Shown: positions 48,682 to 61,300, counted from the first letter of the stretch. The stretch: 64,000 nucleotides of DNA from Margaritispora aquatica (GCA_007644065.1 VJWN01000015.1:852658-916657), one strand, 5' to 3'. The notes: generated by a model not told the origin, from the letters alone. Numbers and translations are program-made.

Positions 48682-50096
48682 ATGGTGTTGTCAGCATGCA
48701 ATCTAAACAGAATACATGCAGTCGATTGATGAAGGAAAAGTGTGATTTGAGTTAGGCTTGGAGGAGACCAGTGTTAGGAGATATGTTTGCTTCAAAAGTA
48801 GTCGCCCTGGTTAAGTCATGAATGTAACTATTTCATGTCACCGAATTGAATCCTCTGGATATTTTCATTTCGGTTATAAGTCGGCTATATTCTTCTCCCT
48901 GAGTATTTCTTCTGTCAGCAGAATTGGAGTGACTGACTGGAGACAACGGTCAGTTATCAAGGGCATTTCTCAACGAATAGCCGACCCGACCCATTTTTAC
49001 CCGGCCGAAATTAGGTTTCGGAAGCCAAGCAACAACTCTAAAAATAATCCGAGCCTTTCTGGCACACTTAATATACATTTCACCTCGTTCACTACCGTAG
49101 ACACCGTTTGCCTTAACAAGTATCGCCAAATCCTTCCCGTCCTAAGTCAACATCAAATTCTTTCTGCTCTTTTGATCCATGAACACAGCTCTGTCACTAT
49201 GCTGAATCTTATGATCCATCCGAGCAAATTGGTAGAGGATGGGGACGTGGCACCGCAGGGCTGAAACACTGCTTTTTTGGACGACGTGAGATTTGAGGAA
49301 TCGTGCGATGCTCGGGCTTCAAGACAAGCACTTCCAGCTCGGGTCGATTATATCTTTGATTACATTTTGGTGGTACCTTCGTACCTAAGAAACTCGGCAA
49401 TTACTTCTAAAACCCATAAAGCACCCAACAATTATGAAGACAACGGGCTGGCTACGGATGTACCAAGCATCTCGCCAGTCTCCAGCTGAACACGGTAAAC
49501 AAAATGCAGAAAAGTCTATATACCCACGGGGTAAACCCAGAATTTCTCTGTCACCCATGTCTTTTCAAAGTAAGCAAAGGGCAATGCGTTTGTTTCCTGA
49601 TGTTGTGGTTCGTCACAAGGGACTGAAATTCTCCCGACCACAAATACCCATGTCATATATCAAAAATGAAAATGGCCATCCCCCTATGTTTCGAGGTAAT
49701 ATTCTTGGTTCCTATCCAGTGATTGGTCACCTTAGATACGATCGAATGGTGCTTCAGACTCTAAATATAAACCTGGTTCATCAACTTTCGGTATTCACGA
49801 GATTACAAGCCACCGCCGGGCAGATGAGCTCCCGTGGCTGACCGCTGGGCATACATATTGGTACATGAAAGCCAATAAGAGATAAGTTTAAACCGCTGCC
49901 TTGTTATTCCAGAGCTCTGAGACTGAAATATGATCCCGCACTCGCTCTAGTTTTGGAAGTTTAATTGTGCCTATCTTCCATCGTTTCGAGTTTGTTATTC
50001 ACTCTGTTCTATAACTTCAATTGTGATAAAGATTACTCTTCCAACACAGCATCAGTTCCTCAACCACACACGATTAAGGTCTCTGCAACTGTCAAG
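48682..50096. other. intergenic region
   Basis: Between the polygalacturonase and the second RTA1 gene. A 135-codon plus-strand frame (49434-49841) has no recognisable features. Nothing supportable. Confidence 0.6.
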
Positions 50097-51054
50097 ATGA
50101 CGAAATGCCTGCCTCTCGATGATCCGAAGAACTTGTGGACATTCTGTCCTTCATTGCCCGCCGCAATTCTCTTTTCCGTGCTTTTTGCTGCTACAACTAG
50201 TTATCACATCTATCAAGCGCATTCATTCAAGAAGACCTTCTGTTGGGTTTTGATAATGGGTGCAATCTGGGAGACCGCCGCATTTGTTATCCGAATTGTT
50301 GCAATTCAAAACCCTACTTCAGAAGGCGCATATGATCCACACTTCATTCTTATTCTTCTCGCTCCACTTTGGATCAATGCGTTTGATTATATGCTACTTG
50401 GACGAATGGTGTATTACTATCTGCCTGAGAAGAGACTGTTCGGGATACGTGCTGAGCGTATGGCGTTGTACTTTGTGCTTCTAGATCTCTTGTACGTATT
50501 TCCACAATTGCCTCCTCACTCACCACTAAGTGCTAACTCCCATCAGATCATTCATCATTCAGATTGGCGGAGGCTTGATGACTATCTCAAAGAACTTCCA
50601 AACGCTCCAGAATGGCCTACACATCTACACAGCCGGTGTTGCACTCCAGGAGTTCTTCATTGTTGTTTTTATCTACTTAGTTATCACTTTCCAACGTCGC
50701 CTTTCAACTCAATGCACACCATCTCAGGTCACACAAGCAAAGAAGCTTCTCTGGGTCATGTACCTGTCGTTGGCTCTGATCACATTCCGTATCTTGTTCA
50801 GGATCATCGAATTTAGTGCGGGTGCTGGCACAAAATTGACGCACGAGTTCAGGGCACATGAAGTGTATCAGTACGTCTTTGACGCTGTGCCTATGTTTTT
50901 TGCACTGGTAGCCATGAATGTCTTGCATCCTGGTCAGATTCTACAAGGAAAGGAGAGCGAGTTTAAGAGTCGCAAGGAGAGGAAGCGGGAGGCTAAAGAA
51001 AAGAGAGAAGGAGAAAGCAGCGACGGCACTCAGTTACAGGTGCTACAAAATTAA
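50097..51054 (+). CDS. RTA1-family seven-helix membrane protein (second copy)
   Basis: A second predicted RTA1/lipid-translocating-exporter-like protein, 300 residues, exons 50097-50491 and 50547-51054 (55-bp intron, GTACGT..CAG, phase 2). I take the ATG at 50097 (MTKCLPLDDPKNLWTFCPSLPAA) because upstream codons in the same frame look like leader. Helices: AAILFSVLFAATTSYHIYQA, TFCWVLIMGAIWETAAFVIRI, FILILLAPLWINAFDYMLLGR, LSFIIQIGGGLM, FFIVVFIYLVITF, LWVMYLSLALITFRILFRIIE, YVFDAVPMFFALVAMNVLHPG. The LAPLW..A, IQIGGG and RILFRIIEF motifs are characteristic. A charged Lys/Glu-rich cytosolic tail follows. Substrate unknown. It differs in intron pattern and length from the copy at 17.9 kb, so the two are not a recent duplication. 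Confidence 0.93.
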
Positions 51055-51498
51055 GCAATGACAATATCGATGCTCTAATCTAATATTAAACACATGTATT
51101 CATTCTGGTTGAAGTGGGATTAGAAAGTGATCATATCATGTGATGAGTGGCGGTTGAGCGGGACTTCTTCGGGCTAGACCCACAACTCTCTCCACACACC
51201 AAACAAGATCCGTCACAAAGCATAGTCTGAAGCTTGAGTAAGTGGAGATGGCAGCAGTCATCTCGTTTGAGAATTCAAGATCATCGCCTGATGTCTACGC
51301 GTAAAGATGCTACAAGTACTTCTCATTCATCTGAACTTGTACTTCTGTTAATTCTTGCTTTCATTCATTTCTTCGACCAGCAGGACTGATACCCTTCGCT
51401 TTCTTTCTCTTCTTGAATTTAATTTTGTCCCGTTTACCTTTTTTTTTTTCGCTTTCTTCATATCAGTGCTGTGCACATTATTCATTTTCAATTTCAAA
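51055..51498. promoter_or_regulatory. upstream region of the Egh16-like gene
   Basis: 444 bp between the RTA1 gene and the next start codon. The last 130 bp are pyrimidine-rich with a run of ten T (about 51442-51451), typical of a fungal core promoter and leader of a well expressed gene; no specific site identified. Confidence 0.4.
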
Positions 51499-52619
51499 AT
51501 GCCTTCTCTTGCAAGACTTGCTCTGATTGTCCCAACCTTCTTAGCATTGACGAATGCTCAAGGTGTTATCATCAGCGCCCAAGGAACCAAGGGTTCACCA
51601 GCTAGTTTGGCATTGCAAGTCAATACAGCAAATGCAGCCGACGCCAATATTATCAAAGTCAATGAAGTTGCCGAGAATATCGTGAACGAGTGTGGAAGGA
51701 CCTTGTTAGCCGGAAACAGTATGTAGCTCCATTCTCAACCTCCATCTAAATTGTAACATAGGTATTAATCGACAATACTACCTTAGCATCCTTACTTTTG
51801 GTTGATTGAAACTGTTAGCTAATATTATACAGTTGATATCGGTTCCAACACAGAGGATCAACTCGCCAATAAGACAGTCACATCGGTGACTAAAGGCGGC
51901 AATGTAGCTGTCACCATCAAGCAAGTCTCAGCCGATGGAGCAGGACCTTACACTTGCGATATGGATTTTACTAGTAATGCTAGTGGGACATCTGGACAAG
52001 TTAATGTCACATCCACCGAGAAGGCAGCCGTGAATGGAAACATTGCCCTCTCGCTTACCATGCCCACCAACATGGCTTGTATTGGTGGTACGTTCTCCCA
52101 ACACCAGAACTTTCAATCATCAAGACACTCAAGACACAACTAACACACTCTATAGCCTCAACGGGCAATATCTGCACCGTTCGCTGCGTGAACGCCAAGT
52201 CCTTCGGCGGCTGCTTCGCCGTCCAACAAACCGACATCGTCGCCTCCAAAAACAACGCCAACACCATCGCCACTGCGCAAACCCTCGAGGGCGTCAACCA
52301 GCAGATCGCAGAGAACCAGATCGATCTGCCCGCTGCCATCAAGGCCAACCAGCAGGCCACGACAGGGACAGAGCAAGAGCAGGGTCTGCTCGGTGCTAAC
52401 GCTCTGCTCGCGCTGACTGGCGAGGCAACCAGTGCACCTGCTGCGGTAGCTGCGACTTCTGCGACGAGCACAACAAAGGCTGCGAAGGCCACAAAGACTG
52501 CAGCCACTGGGGCTACAACGAAGAATGGAAACGGAAACGGGAATGGGGCTAAGAAGAATGGAAATGGCAATGGTAAGAATAACAACAACAACAAGCGGGC
52601 AATGACCTTCAACGCTTAG
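51499..52619 (+). CDS. Egh16/Gas1-like secreted protein with Asn/Gly-rich tail
   Basis: A predicted secreted protein of 312 residues of the Egh16 (powdery mildew) / GAS1-GAS2 (Magnaporthe, appressorium stage) family; its biochemical role is unknown. Exons 51499-51718, 51833-52087 and 52156-52619. A signal peptide (MPSLARLALIVPTFLALTNA) precedes QGVIISAQGTKGSPASLALQ. The family core contains conserved cysteines in NECGRTL, GPYTCDMDF, NMACIG and GNICTVRCVNAKSFGGCFAVQQTD. After the core comes a helical Ala/Gln-rich segment, then an Ala/Thr/Lys-rich stretch and a tail built of NG and NNN repeats (NGNGNGNGAKKNGNGNG) ending KRAMTFNA. The tail is low complexity and probably variable between strains. 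It converges on the DUF1857 gene with 213 bp between. Confidence 0.9.
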
Positions 52620-52832
52620 ATTACTGGAAGCGAGTTGAGAGAAGGACAATGAAATTGTTAAAATCATTTCCATAATTTCTACTATTTAAGGATATGGTTA
52701 ACTTGGATTAAGTTTCACACATCAAGCTATCTGGATAACCTCGCACCTCAAAACACATCATCCAAACCACCATGCGCCCCTCCCATCTCAAACATCCGTC
52801 CTCCCATATTTCATTCTTCCTAGCATCAAACC

Positions 52833-53555
52833 TCACAAAATCCCTTCATCAACCATCTTCCTAATCGCCGCGATCGTGCCCACCACTCCCTTAGGAGCGG
52901 TGCTCTGATACGCCTTCTGTTTCTCTACCTCCTCTGAACTCCCCTTCGCGATCTCTGGATGGTCCCATTCGAACGTGAAAGTGAGGTAGAGCTCTTCATT
53001 CGGGCCTGTGGACACAATGTTGAGCACGCGGCTGGGGGCGCCGACCAGCTGGAAGGTCTCGACACCTGAGCCTGCTGTTGGCTGTGATGAGTCAGTATGG
53101 ACTGCCGAGCTCAATCATAAAGAAGTTGAATGGGGAAGAAAGGAAGGGGTGTTTTTACAGTGAGTGGTGCGATGTGCGTGATGCGCTCTTGGACGGTTGG
53201 TCCGACGACTGGTGCCATTCCCACGCCGCCACCTGGAGTGCAATCATCAGCAAGTAACTCCGTACTTAAGGATCTCATCAAAGGACCTCACCATCCTTGA
53301 ACTTAACCTCTCTCAACACGCTTTCCTCACTGTCTTCGAGCACCTTGCAGGTATCGATGACTGCAATGAAGAGTGCTGGCTCGCTACAAAGCTTACTTAG
53401 TCTTGCCCGGGAGGAAGAAGTATAAGGTGATTATTGGTGAGCTAGACTTACCGCACTTTACGCTCGAGCCCTTTCCATAGCTGGTCTAAAGAAATGAGCG
53501 GTGTTGCACCGGTTGGGTTAATGAGAGCCGTGGCTGCTGCGTAGATGATTGTCAT
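52833..53555 (-). CDS. AtaL-like (DUF1857) protein
   Basis: A small predicted cytosolic protein of 172 residues of the AtaL-like/DUF1857 family in the SRPBCC (START/Bet v 1-like) superfamily, which forms a cavity for hydrophobic ligands; catalytic role is not established. Four short exons: 53555-53452, 53383-53292, 53232-53159 and 53081-52833, all GT..AG and in frame. The product begins MTIIYAAATALINPTG and contains SLDQLWKGLERKVREP, FKDGGGVGMAPVVGPTVQER and a C-terminal helix (VGTIAAIRKMVDEGIL), the usual order for the family. Some relatives sit in secondary-metabolite clusters, but no synthase gene is near here. Confidence 0.88.
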
Positions 53556-55518
53556 TTTGAGTAGAGTATTCTTGATGCAGATGCGAGATGAAGTGATTGG
53601 TAAAAGACGCTTGTGATATTGTAGGAGTGGTGAGGGGGAATAAAGCGTATAAATGGTTTCGCTTCCGGGTAAATTCAATTCATTCTACAGATGTCGTGCA
53701 GCAGATGAACATGATTTGTCATGCTCACAAGGGCAGCTTTACGAGCAGACACTTTCCTACCTCCCCGTGCGGCCGCGTGAGTAGATGAGACACAGAGTAT
53801 CAAGGCGACAATGTTAGATGTAGTATATACTCCGCAACTCTTGCGGCACAGGAAGGGGTTTGTGGACCGAAACAAGCCTCCCGAGCCCCAAAGGGGGTTT
53901 AAGCGATGTCTGTGGAGATTCTTGTTGGCGTGTTTACGATACCGGCCACTAAAGATGGGATGTCAAACGGAGTTACAAGTGAGAGGGATTCCTTTGGGAG
54001 AATGGAGTTAGTATCACAGTGCAGCAGCAGCGTCTTATCTTGTCAAGTGACTGGCCACATGAACGAGCGGGGTCGTTACTGTGGGGTTCTTTCAGGGGAC
54101 CATGTAAATGTTAACAATTACTCGCTCGGGTATGGAGGATTGTGATTAGTTTAAAAGAACTTATATCTATTAGAATTCTGATGCTTGAAAACACAGCTTT
54201 GTGATGAATTATTAATGAGACTTGAAAGTAAGGAATGTTACATATGAGGAATTTCCACAAATAGATCTGAAGAACTGGACGTGTTCTTCCAAGGGAACAA
54301 ATTCTTACGTGGAAGACTCCTATAGTATCGGCCCTGATCTAATAGCATAGTGAAAGTAAAACAGTACCTATGCATTTCATTCTCTTCACTTCTTTTTGAT
54401 CTCATTTTGAACTTAAATTCTTGGGCTGTCTTCTTGTCTCGTTGAAGTTCAAACGCCCACGGGTATCTGACTATGGCGAACTGTGTCCTAGGGGACTTGT
54501 ATCATAACATGATCAAATGAACAGTAGAATACCCAGATGTTTTTGTGTTGACACTCGTCAGAGACGCGAACGAACAAGTGAGTACCTATATATCGGAATC
54601 ACGGGCCAGACTAGCCTGTTATCGTAACGTCTGACCTAAGACCTCGATGCTTATTCATCTCTGCTTAATCACGCCGGACATCAATAATAGTAACAGAGAT
54701 TTCAATTCAGAGTCGAGTTTCTTGCTTGATTTCAAGAACAGTTAGAATAGTCTGTGTTAGACTGCTGACCATACATACGTTTACACAGCCTGTAATGCTA
54801 AGAATATTCGGACATCCTAAATTGCAAACTTCCCTCAAGAAAACTAACATTGCTCTTCGAGCTGATGCACTTCATCAAGACAAGACTATAAGACGACTAC
54901 TTTGCTATATGACGATATTTACTATCACAAAAACACGCAAGCTCTCCTGGATCTCCGTCTTACCAGGTGACCTCGGATAGAAACCAAGCATAGCACCCCC
55001 CACAATTTACACTTTGCGAAAGCTTGCCGATCTATGAGAATCAATGAACAATCATCATTCCTCTGGAATACCGGTAACCAAATAACACGGTGATTGGCAT
55101 TGCGCTTTATCTGACAGAAATAACTGGCATGTTGTTGGACAAAAGAAAGTTTTCAAAACAGTGATCATTTAACCGAGACATTCGTATTCGCACCGAAGAG
55201 TTCATTTGTTGGCTAGAACCACGACCTCAACAGCATTGCCAGCAGATCAACAGAAACCCACACATCAAAGTTGATGAGTGCGTAGTTACTAATTTCGATC
55301 TTTGATCTCGCACCGAGTTTGGTTTCTTCGAAATGTTCGCATTCTTTCTCCTGAAGGCCGAAGAGCGACGCTTTGATTAGTGGGTATCTGTTGTTCTATT
55401 CCAGCTACAATAGTATTGCTCAACTCCATAAACAGATCAGGTACATAAAGACATATTTGTTTCCTCTTTCCCTTGTTTCAATTCGAACATCACTTTCATC
55501 TTATCCAATTCCACAATC
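53556..55518. other. 2 kb divergent intergenic region
   Basis: Upstream of the AtaL-like gene (minus) and the FAD oxidase (plus). No further gene or repeat recognised. Confidence 0.6.
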
Positions 55519-57460
55519 ATGAAATCCCTCTTCCTACTTTCGTTACTGTCTCACCTGCCTTCACTCGTTATCAGTCAAAATACCACAGCACCAGCTGGAT
55601 GTCGCAAGTTAAACACCGATAGCGATTGGCCAACTCTGGATGTCTGGGAAACGGCTCTTCCTGGCGTAGTTACAGGAAACGGCAGCGATGCGGGAGGCAC
55701 CCTCCCAGACTACCGCTACCGAGTCTCTGATGCATCCGACGTGCAAGCAGCCGTCAATTTTGCCCGAGAGCACAATATACGACTCACAGTAATCACGACT
55801 GGACACGATCAAGAAGGTCGAAGTGATGCTGGCTCTGGACTGATCATCGATCTGTCAAACTTGAGGGGTGTTCGCGTCCTCGAGTCCTTCGAGCCAACCG
55901 AGCAAGGAGCCGAGAGTCCTGATCCAGATTCGTATCCGAACGTCATTGTACCCAAAGAAGGTGTGCAAGCTGCTGTTACTTTTGGCCCTGCAGTTGCTGG
56001 GCTAGCTTTAAATTATGCTGTTCACAATTCTAGTCTATTCACTGTGAGTGGGGCTGCAGGTAAGTCGAGACTTTCCAGTTGTCTAACTTGCACAACTAAT
56101 CGTTTGTAGCTACTGTGGCTGTCTCTGGTGGATGGGGTCAAAATGGAGGTTATGGTCCTATGACTGCACAACATGGCCTCGGTGTTGATCAAGTTAGTAT
56201 ATCCATTTCTTCTTACTCTACCAAAGCACAATGGGAGGTTGTTATCAAAACTGGGGGTATGCTCATTTTCATGTAGTGGCTTGAAGCGAAAATAGTCACC
56301 CCGGACGGTCAACTCAGAGTTGCTAATTCAGTCTCAAACACCGACCTCTTCTGGGCCATTCGCGGCGGAGGTGGTGGAACTTTCGGTATTGTGGTGGAAT
56401 CAACCTGGAAAGCTTACCCATCTGTTCCGATGACCGGATATAATTGGTACATCAACTCCACTATCACTGGCACAAATGTCACAAATCCGCTTACTGGAGA
56501 GTCACCCGTCAGTCTCGCAATGGAGTACCTGTTTGCCCAAATGCCAGCTTTACACGAGATGGGTCTCAGCGCTTACTATTACGTGTCTGCCACTTCGATA
56601 CGATGCTATGCCATTCACCCAGGTAACAACTCAGGTATTGCGAACGCCAATGCGGTTTGGGGACCAATCCTATCGCACATGTCTTCTTTGCCAGGCATGA
56701 CAGCATTCCAAACGAAGCCGTATGAATTCACAGACTACAAGGACTACTTCGATACCACATATGGACCTCTCAACGATCCCTTTGCTGCCTCGCTTCCCAC
56801 GCCCAGGAATCGAGGTATTATTCCATACGACAGTCGTCTTTTGGCAGCCGAGCATGTGCAGAGCCCGAACATTACTTATGCGCTTAGACAAACTGGTGGG
56901 TCTTATGGCATCTTGATGTGTGCACCAGGCATGAAGGTCGGGGACGGAAGTAATACGTCGGCTAACCCAGGGTGGAGAAGAGCTGTCGTACTGATGGTTG
57001 GTATGAAAGCCAATGGAGCGAACATGGACGGACTGAGAGACTTGGCACCAGATATGGGGACATACATCAACGAGGTATTCTCTCCTGTCATTTTCAATGT
57101 GCCAAATGACAGAATGAATCTAATATACAGTAGGCAAGCGTCCTGGAACCAAACTGGACGACTTCCTTTTGGGGAACCAATTATCCACGTCTTTCAGCTA
57201 TTAAGAGTTCCCTCGATCCCAACATGACTTTCTGGGTCAGTCCAGGTATCAATGCTGATCATATGGAATCTGTCAACGGGCGCGCCTGTCTTGTCAATCC
57301 TGTCCCAGAAACACCGTCTTTCATGCCACCACCAACAGATCGCCATGTAGCGGCGAATTTGACGACGGATGGGCTCTTCCTCTTTGGAAAGCAGGAGTTG
57401 ATTGGAACGCAATATCCACCACCAGGTACGATGGAGGGCCTGCAAACTGTTTCTGGCTGA
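55519..57460 (+). CDS. Secreted BBE-type FAD-linked oxidoreductase
   Basis: A predicted secreted flavoprotein oxidase of the FAD_binding_4 plus berberine-bridge C-terminal (BBE) family, 582 residues; substrate unknown (family members oxidise sugars, alcohols or alkaloids). Exons 55519-56059, 56110-56192, 56277-57074 and 57134-57460, all in frame. The last intron (GTATTC..GTAG) is needed to restore the conserved BBE end (LEPNWTTSFWGTNYPRLSAI with SSLDPNMTFWV). Signal peptide about 1-19 (MKSLFLLSLLSHLPSLVIS). FAD site: VITTGHDQEGRSDAGSG, where His about 96 is in the position that binds FAD covalently; then SGGWGQNGGYGPMTAQHGLG and LFWAIRGGGGGTFGIVVEST. Many N-x-S/T sites fit secretion. Convergent with UTP22. 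Confidence 0.94.
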
Positions 57461-58397
57461 GTGTGTGCCTGGTTCCCACAGATAGGGTGATGTTTGCGTG
57501 ACTTTCGATCTTTGGCGCAGTTACATGTCACACAACGTCGCGACGTTGGATTCTGGTCCAAAAAATAGCGACTTACGACAAAACGCTTATATATAGTTGC
57601 ACATCATCTATGATTCTTTATATCCACAAAACATTTCCGCTTTATCCCATCGTGCTTTTGACCCTTCCCTCATGATTCAAAACTCTTGATCCATCTTCAA
57701 CTCAAGTTGGTTTAATACTGCTTGGAAATTTACATACGAATTGTAAAGTTAGAAGAGTAGAATTTACTTGTTGGAGGGTGCCAGAAAGTGTGAAAGCAGC
57801 TTAGTTGCTTTGGCTACGAGAATAGTTGTAGTTCATAGAGTAGTAATCGCGTCTGGAAAAGCCCCAAACCCCCTGAGACCTTTCCCAACCTCACTTGACC
57901 TTTATAAATCCACTTCCCCATTTTCTGTCATCCAGAAGGCGTCAAGAACGAGTTCTCTTGATCGGGTCAAACTGGTGTAGGTGGAGCGAGATCAGGGTCA
58001 ACAATTCACACCAACTATCAACAATTCGACTTCGACTTCCGACGGTTAACCTGAATCACCAGCTGCGGCTTCAAAAACCCCGCACTGAGGGGTTTTCTAC
58101 GGGCCCCGAGGGGCCCTGAGTTTTACCGTTTTGATACAATTTTTTTTTGAACGTTTGGAGTGTGTTTGTTTACTTAATCGCTTGTGGTTCTTCTGGGTTG
58201 GGGTTCCTCCCCTACGAAACCGTTCAAGATGCGAACTACTAAAGAGAGGCCAAGGAATTCAATTGCAGCTATGGGATTTCACAAGGATGGTGGGGTGCAT
58301 TTGCAGGGAGATAAACGGATCACGTAACGATGATAATGATTAATTTGATCGATAGATTATTTGGATTTTTTTTTCATTGGGTTGCTGCTACCAGCAA
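57461..58397. other. convergent intergenic region with two hairpins
   Basis: Between the 3' ends of the FAD oxidase and UTP22. It holds the double hairpin listed separately; no gene seen. Confidence 0.65.
58074..58116. other. two adjacent perfect hairpins
   Basis: First arm pair: AAAACCCC (58074-58081) and GGGGTTTT (58089-58096), loop of 7. Second: GGGCCCC (58101-58107) and GGGGCCC (58110-58116) around GA. Only four bases separate them, and a run of at least eight T follows near 58140. This is non-coding DNA between converging genes; a role in RNA 3'-end formation is possible but unproven. Confidence 0.8.
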
Positions 58398-61300
58398 TCA
58401 TCGATTCACTTCGATGCGCGTAACCATATCCCCACCAAGCCTCGCAATCTCTGACAGTATAGATGATTTATCAAGCTCAATCTCGGCCTTTTCTTCTTCC
58501 TGCCCTGGGACAACTTTGGATGCATAAGCTAGATTCACCTTGAAGGCGCGAGGAGCGATTATCTGCGGATTCCACAAGCCTGCAACGACGGAGTCCATCA
58601 CTGCTCCGTGGAAGAAGACAATACTATGACCATACGATTTTTCTAGCTCGTTGATGTAAAGCTGGATGGGCTCGTAGCCAATTGACTCGCTCCTTGTCTC
58701 AGATTGTACTTCCAGGTTCTTGAATTTTGACTGCGCAGTTGATTGACGCTGGTTGGAACCGGTGGTTTTGGGAGAAAGATGGATTACGAAGTCATAATCG
58801 GAATTGGACGCAGCAAACAAAGCTCGATGATCGAGATCAGTCTCTTTCTCCTTAACAAGCTTGCAAGCAGAGCGTGCCAATGCCGTCATGCGTGCAGCAA
58901 CCATTTTCGAGGGACCGAGGTCTGTGAAGGCAGTTCCAGTCAAGTCGTGGTTTGAGGCTGCAATAAGAACCGTCCTGACCATGCCTGGATCAATTTTCCT
59001 CCATGCCTCGACACGAGTATTGATTCCATCGACATCCTGACTGGTCATTGTGCCTGTGAAATCAACAATCAAGGCTTGAGAACGCCAATCCCATCTCGAG
59101 ATGAAGTGAAGCGTGCGAAGAAATCCAGTCATCACCGAGGATGGTGCTGTCCATGGGTATGGTTGTAAGAAGGTGCGCGAAACCAAGAGCTCGATCAGCT
59201 CCTCGCTGACATGCGGCGTGAGCATATGTCTGTCAAACCACGTCTTGACTAGTCTTATTGTTGGAGACAAGAGTGGAAACCTTGTAGCATGAGTACTTAT
59301 GGACTGCGTTAAGAGTGGGAGCTGTATAAACATTCTCTTGTAAGCCGCTAATGCGGATATCGCATCTTCACGTGAATGCTGATCGATGCTCTTGTCTTTT
59401 ACTTGTCTCTCAAGTAAGGTCTGCTCCCGATCATTGTGAATACGAAGTCGGAATGCAGCACCAGACTCATATGCAATATCCAAAAATGCGCAATTATATA
59501 ACGGTCGGTCTTCATTTTCGAGCCCAACTCTTGTCGTTACTGTGTGGTCTACGTCTTGTATCAGGTTGCCGATCATCAGTAAGAACGCGATTTTTGTTCG
59601 TTGAATGGCAACAACATCATCAGGCCACCTTCCTGAACCCTCAAATTGTATCAAGATATCTGCAGGAGACTTCAAAGGCGTTCGCGGACTGAATGATGGG
59701 GAACCAATCGACGAAGCACGGAGTTGGGGACTTATAGCTGAAAGTTGTCGAAGCTGTAGAGGAAGACTCTCCAGATCTCTTATTTTATTTTCAAGGATCC
59801 TGAAGCTTTCCTTCAGACTCTCGAAATTCTTGGTGTTCACTGACGATCCAGGCAGCATTTTCTCGAAGGCCTCCCCAGTAATAGTGGCAATGCTTTGATC
59901 TATGGCGAAATGTCGCTTCAAAAGATAGCCCACAATCTCCCGGAAAACAGTGTAAGCAGATCCTGGCGACCAAACTAGAGTCTCTATTATACTTCCATCC
60001 TTAAAACGACGAAGCTCAGCTTTGTCACCCCAGAATTTCTGAAACTTGGCAGCTTTCTTCTTTTCCTCTGCAGCAGGACCATGATCCACAAGACGATCTA
60101 TATTTGCCGGATCAAATATCACAGAAACAGTCAGTGGTCTGTCTGATGATACCGGTCCTGATGATTTAATCGACCAAGATTTCGTCTCGGGCTCTCCAAT
60201 GTTGATCAGCCTTATTCGATCAGTTAGACCTTCCTGAAGAATGTGAAACAAACGAAGACTAAAACTCCTAGATTTCGAAATGTGATCGGAAGAATTGGAT
60301 CTAACTTCTTGTGATCCCTGCGAGATGTTGAACAAACAGTCAAATTTCTGCAGTGGTTGAGACGAACGCAGAATGAAGGTAGATTCAAATGAGTCGAATA
60401 CGGCATCATTGAGCATCTTCACTGATGTTCTGGCTTCATCTCGCAATAGCGCATATGACCAGGGTGTCATTTTGAAAAGCACATTCTGGCCTCTCTCTCC
60501 GTCGTAGAACATAGGTATATTCGACCTTGTAAGAGTGGTGTCGATTCCGTAACACAAAGGCTTGCTTACAAGATCGTTGGTTGCGAGAAATTGCAATACA
60601 GCCTTGAACATTTGATAGCTGCTGTAGCCAGAAGATAAAACACTATGCCCTTTTGGACCACCGCCCTTCAGAAGCAAAGCTGTAATGGCACTCCATTCAA
60701 AATTGCCAAATCCACCACCAGCAAGTGAACTCCCAAAGCCTCGTTGCTGAAGCCAGACCCTTCCTAAAATACAGGCATTCTTGAAGCCAGAAGACGATTT
60801 GGCCGAAGAATAAAGGAGTTTGAGGTAGGCCTCATAATTGCAATCGGAACGAAGGCAAGAATTGTAGAACGGCGTAGGTAGTGTAGATAGCGCTTCGCTC
60901 CCTGTGCTGTCCTTTGGTCGAACACAATTCTTGTCAGGACGTAGCTTGGATTCAGAGAAGCACGAGCTCTCAGCAGCAGGAATAATTCTAATTTCGTAGT
61001 CTTGTTTAGAACTAGGTTTCGATGCTGTACCTGATGTTAGCATTGATTCCTCAGCCTAAAAGAATTTACATACAGGATTTTGGTCTGAGGCTCAGAATTG
61101 GCAAAAGATTATTCCCGTTCAGATAACTATACTCAAAGGAAAACTTGTCTCCAAGACTGCTTTGAAGTCCAGCCGTGATGCAAGATAGGTAATAAGCTCT
61201 TTTGTAAAAGTATCGATAATTTAGGTAATCCTTGTCCTGAAAAACCGACGACGGCATAGCAATGACCATATCCACTGACAGATGCTCCTCTGACTTCACC

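Noticed and set aside
52055..52673. Two long minus-strand frames (185 and 171 codons) opposite the Egh16-like gene
   Set aside because: They are antisense reflections of the repetitive third exon; Phe/Leu-rich runs arise from the complementary repeats.
52833..57460. Secondary-metabolite gene cluster because of AtaL-like and BBE-type genes
   Set aside because: No polyketide synthase, non-ribosomal peptide synthetase, terpene cyclase or cluster regulator is present in the flanking DNA visible here.
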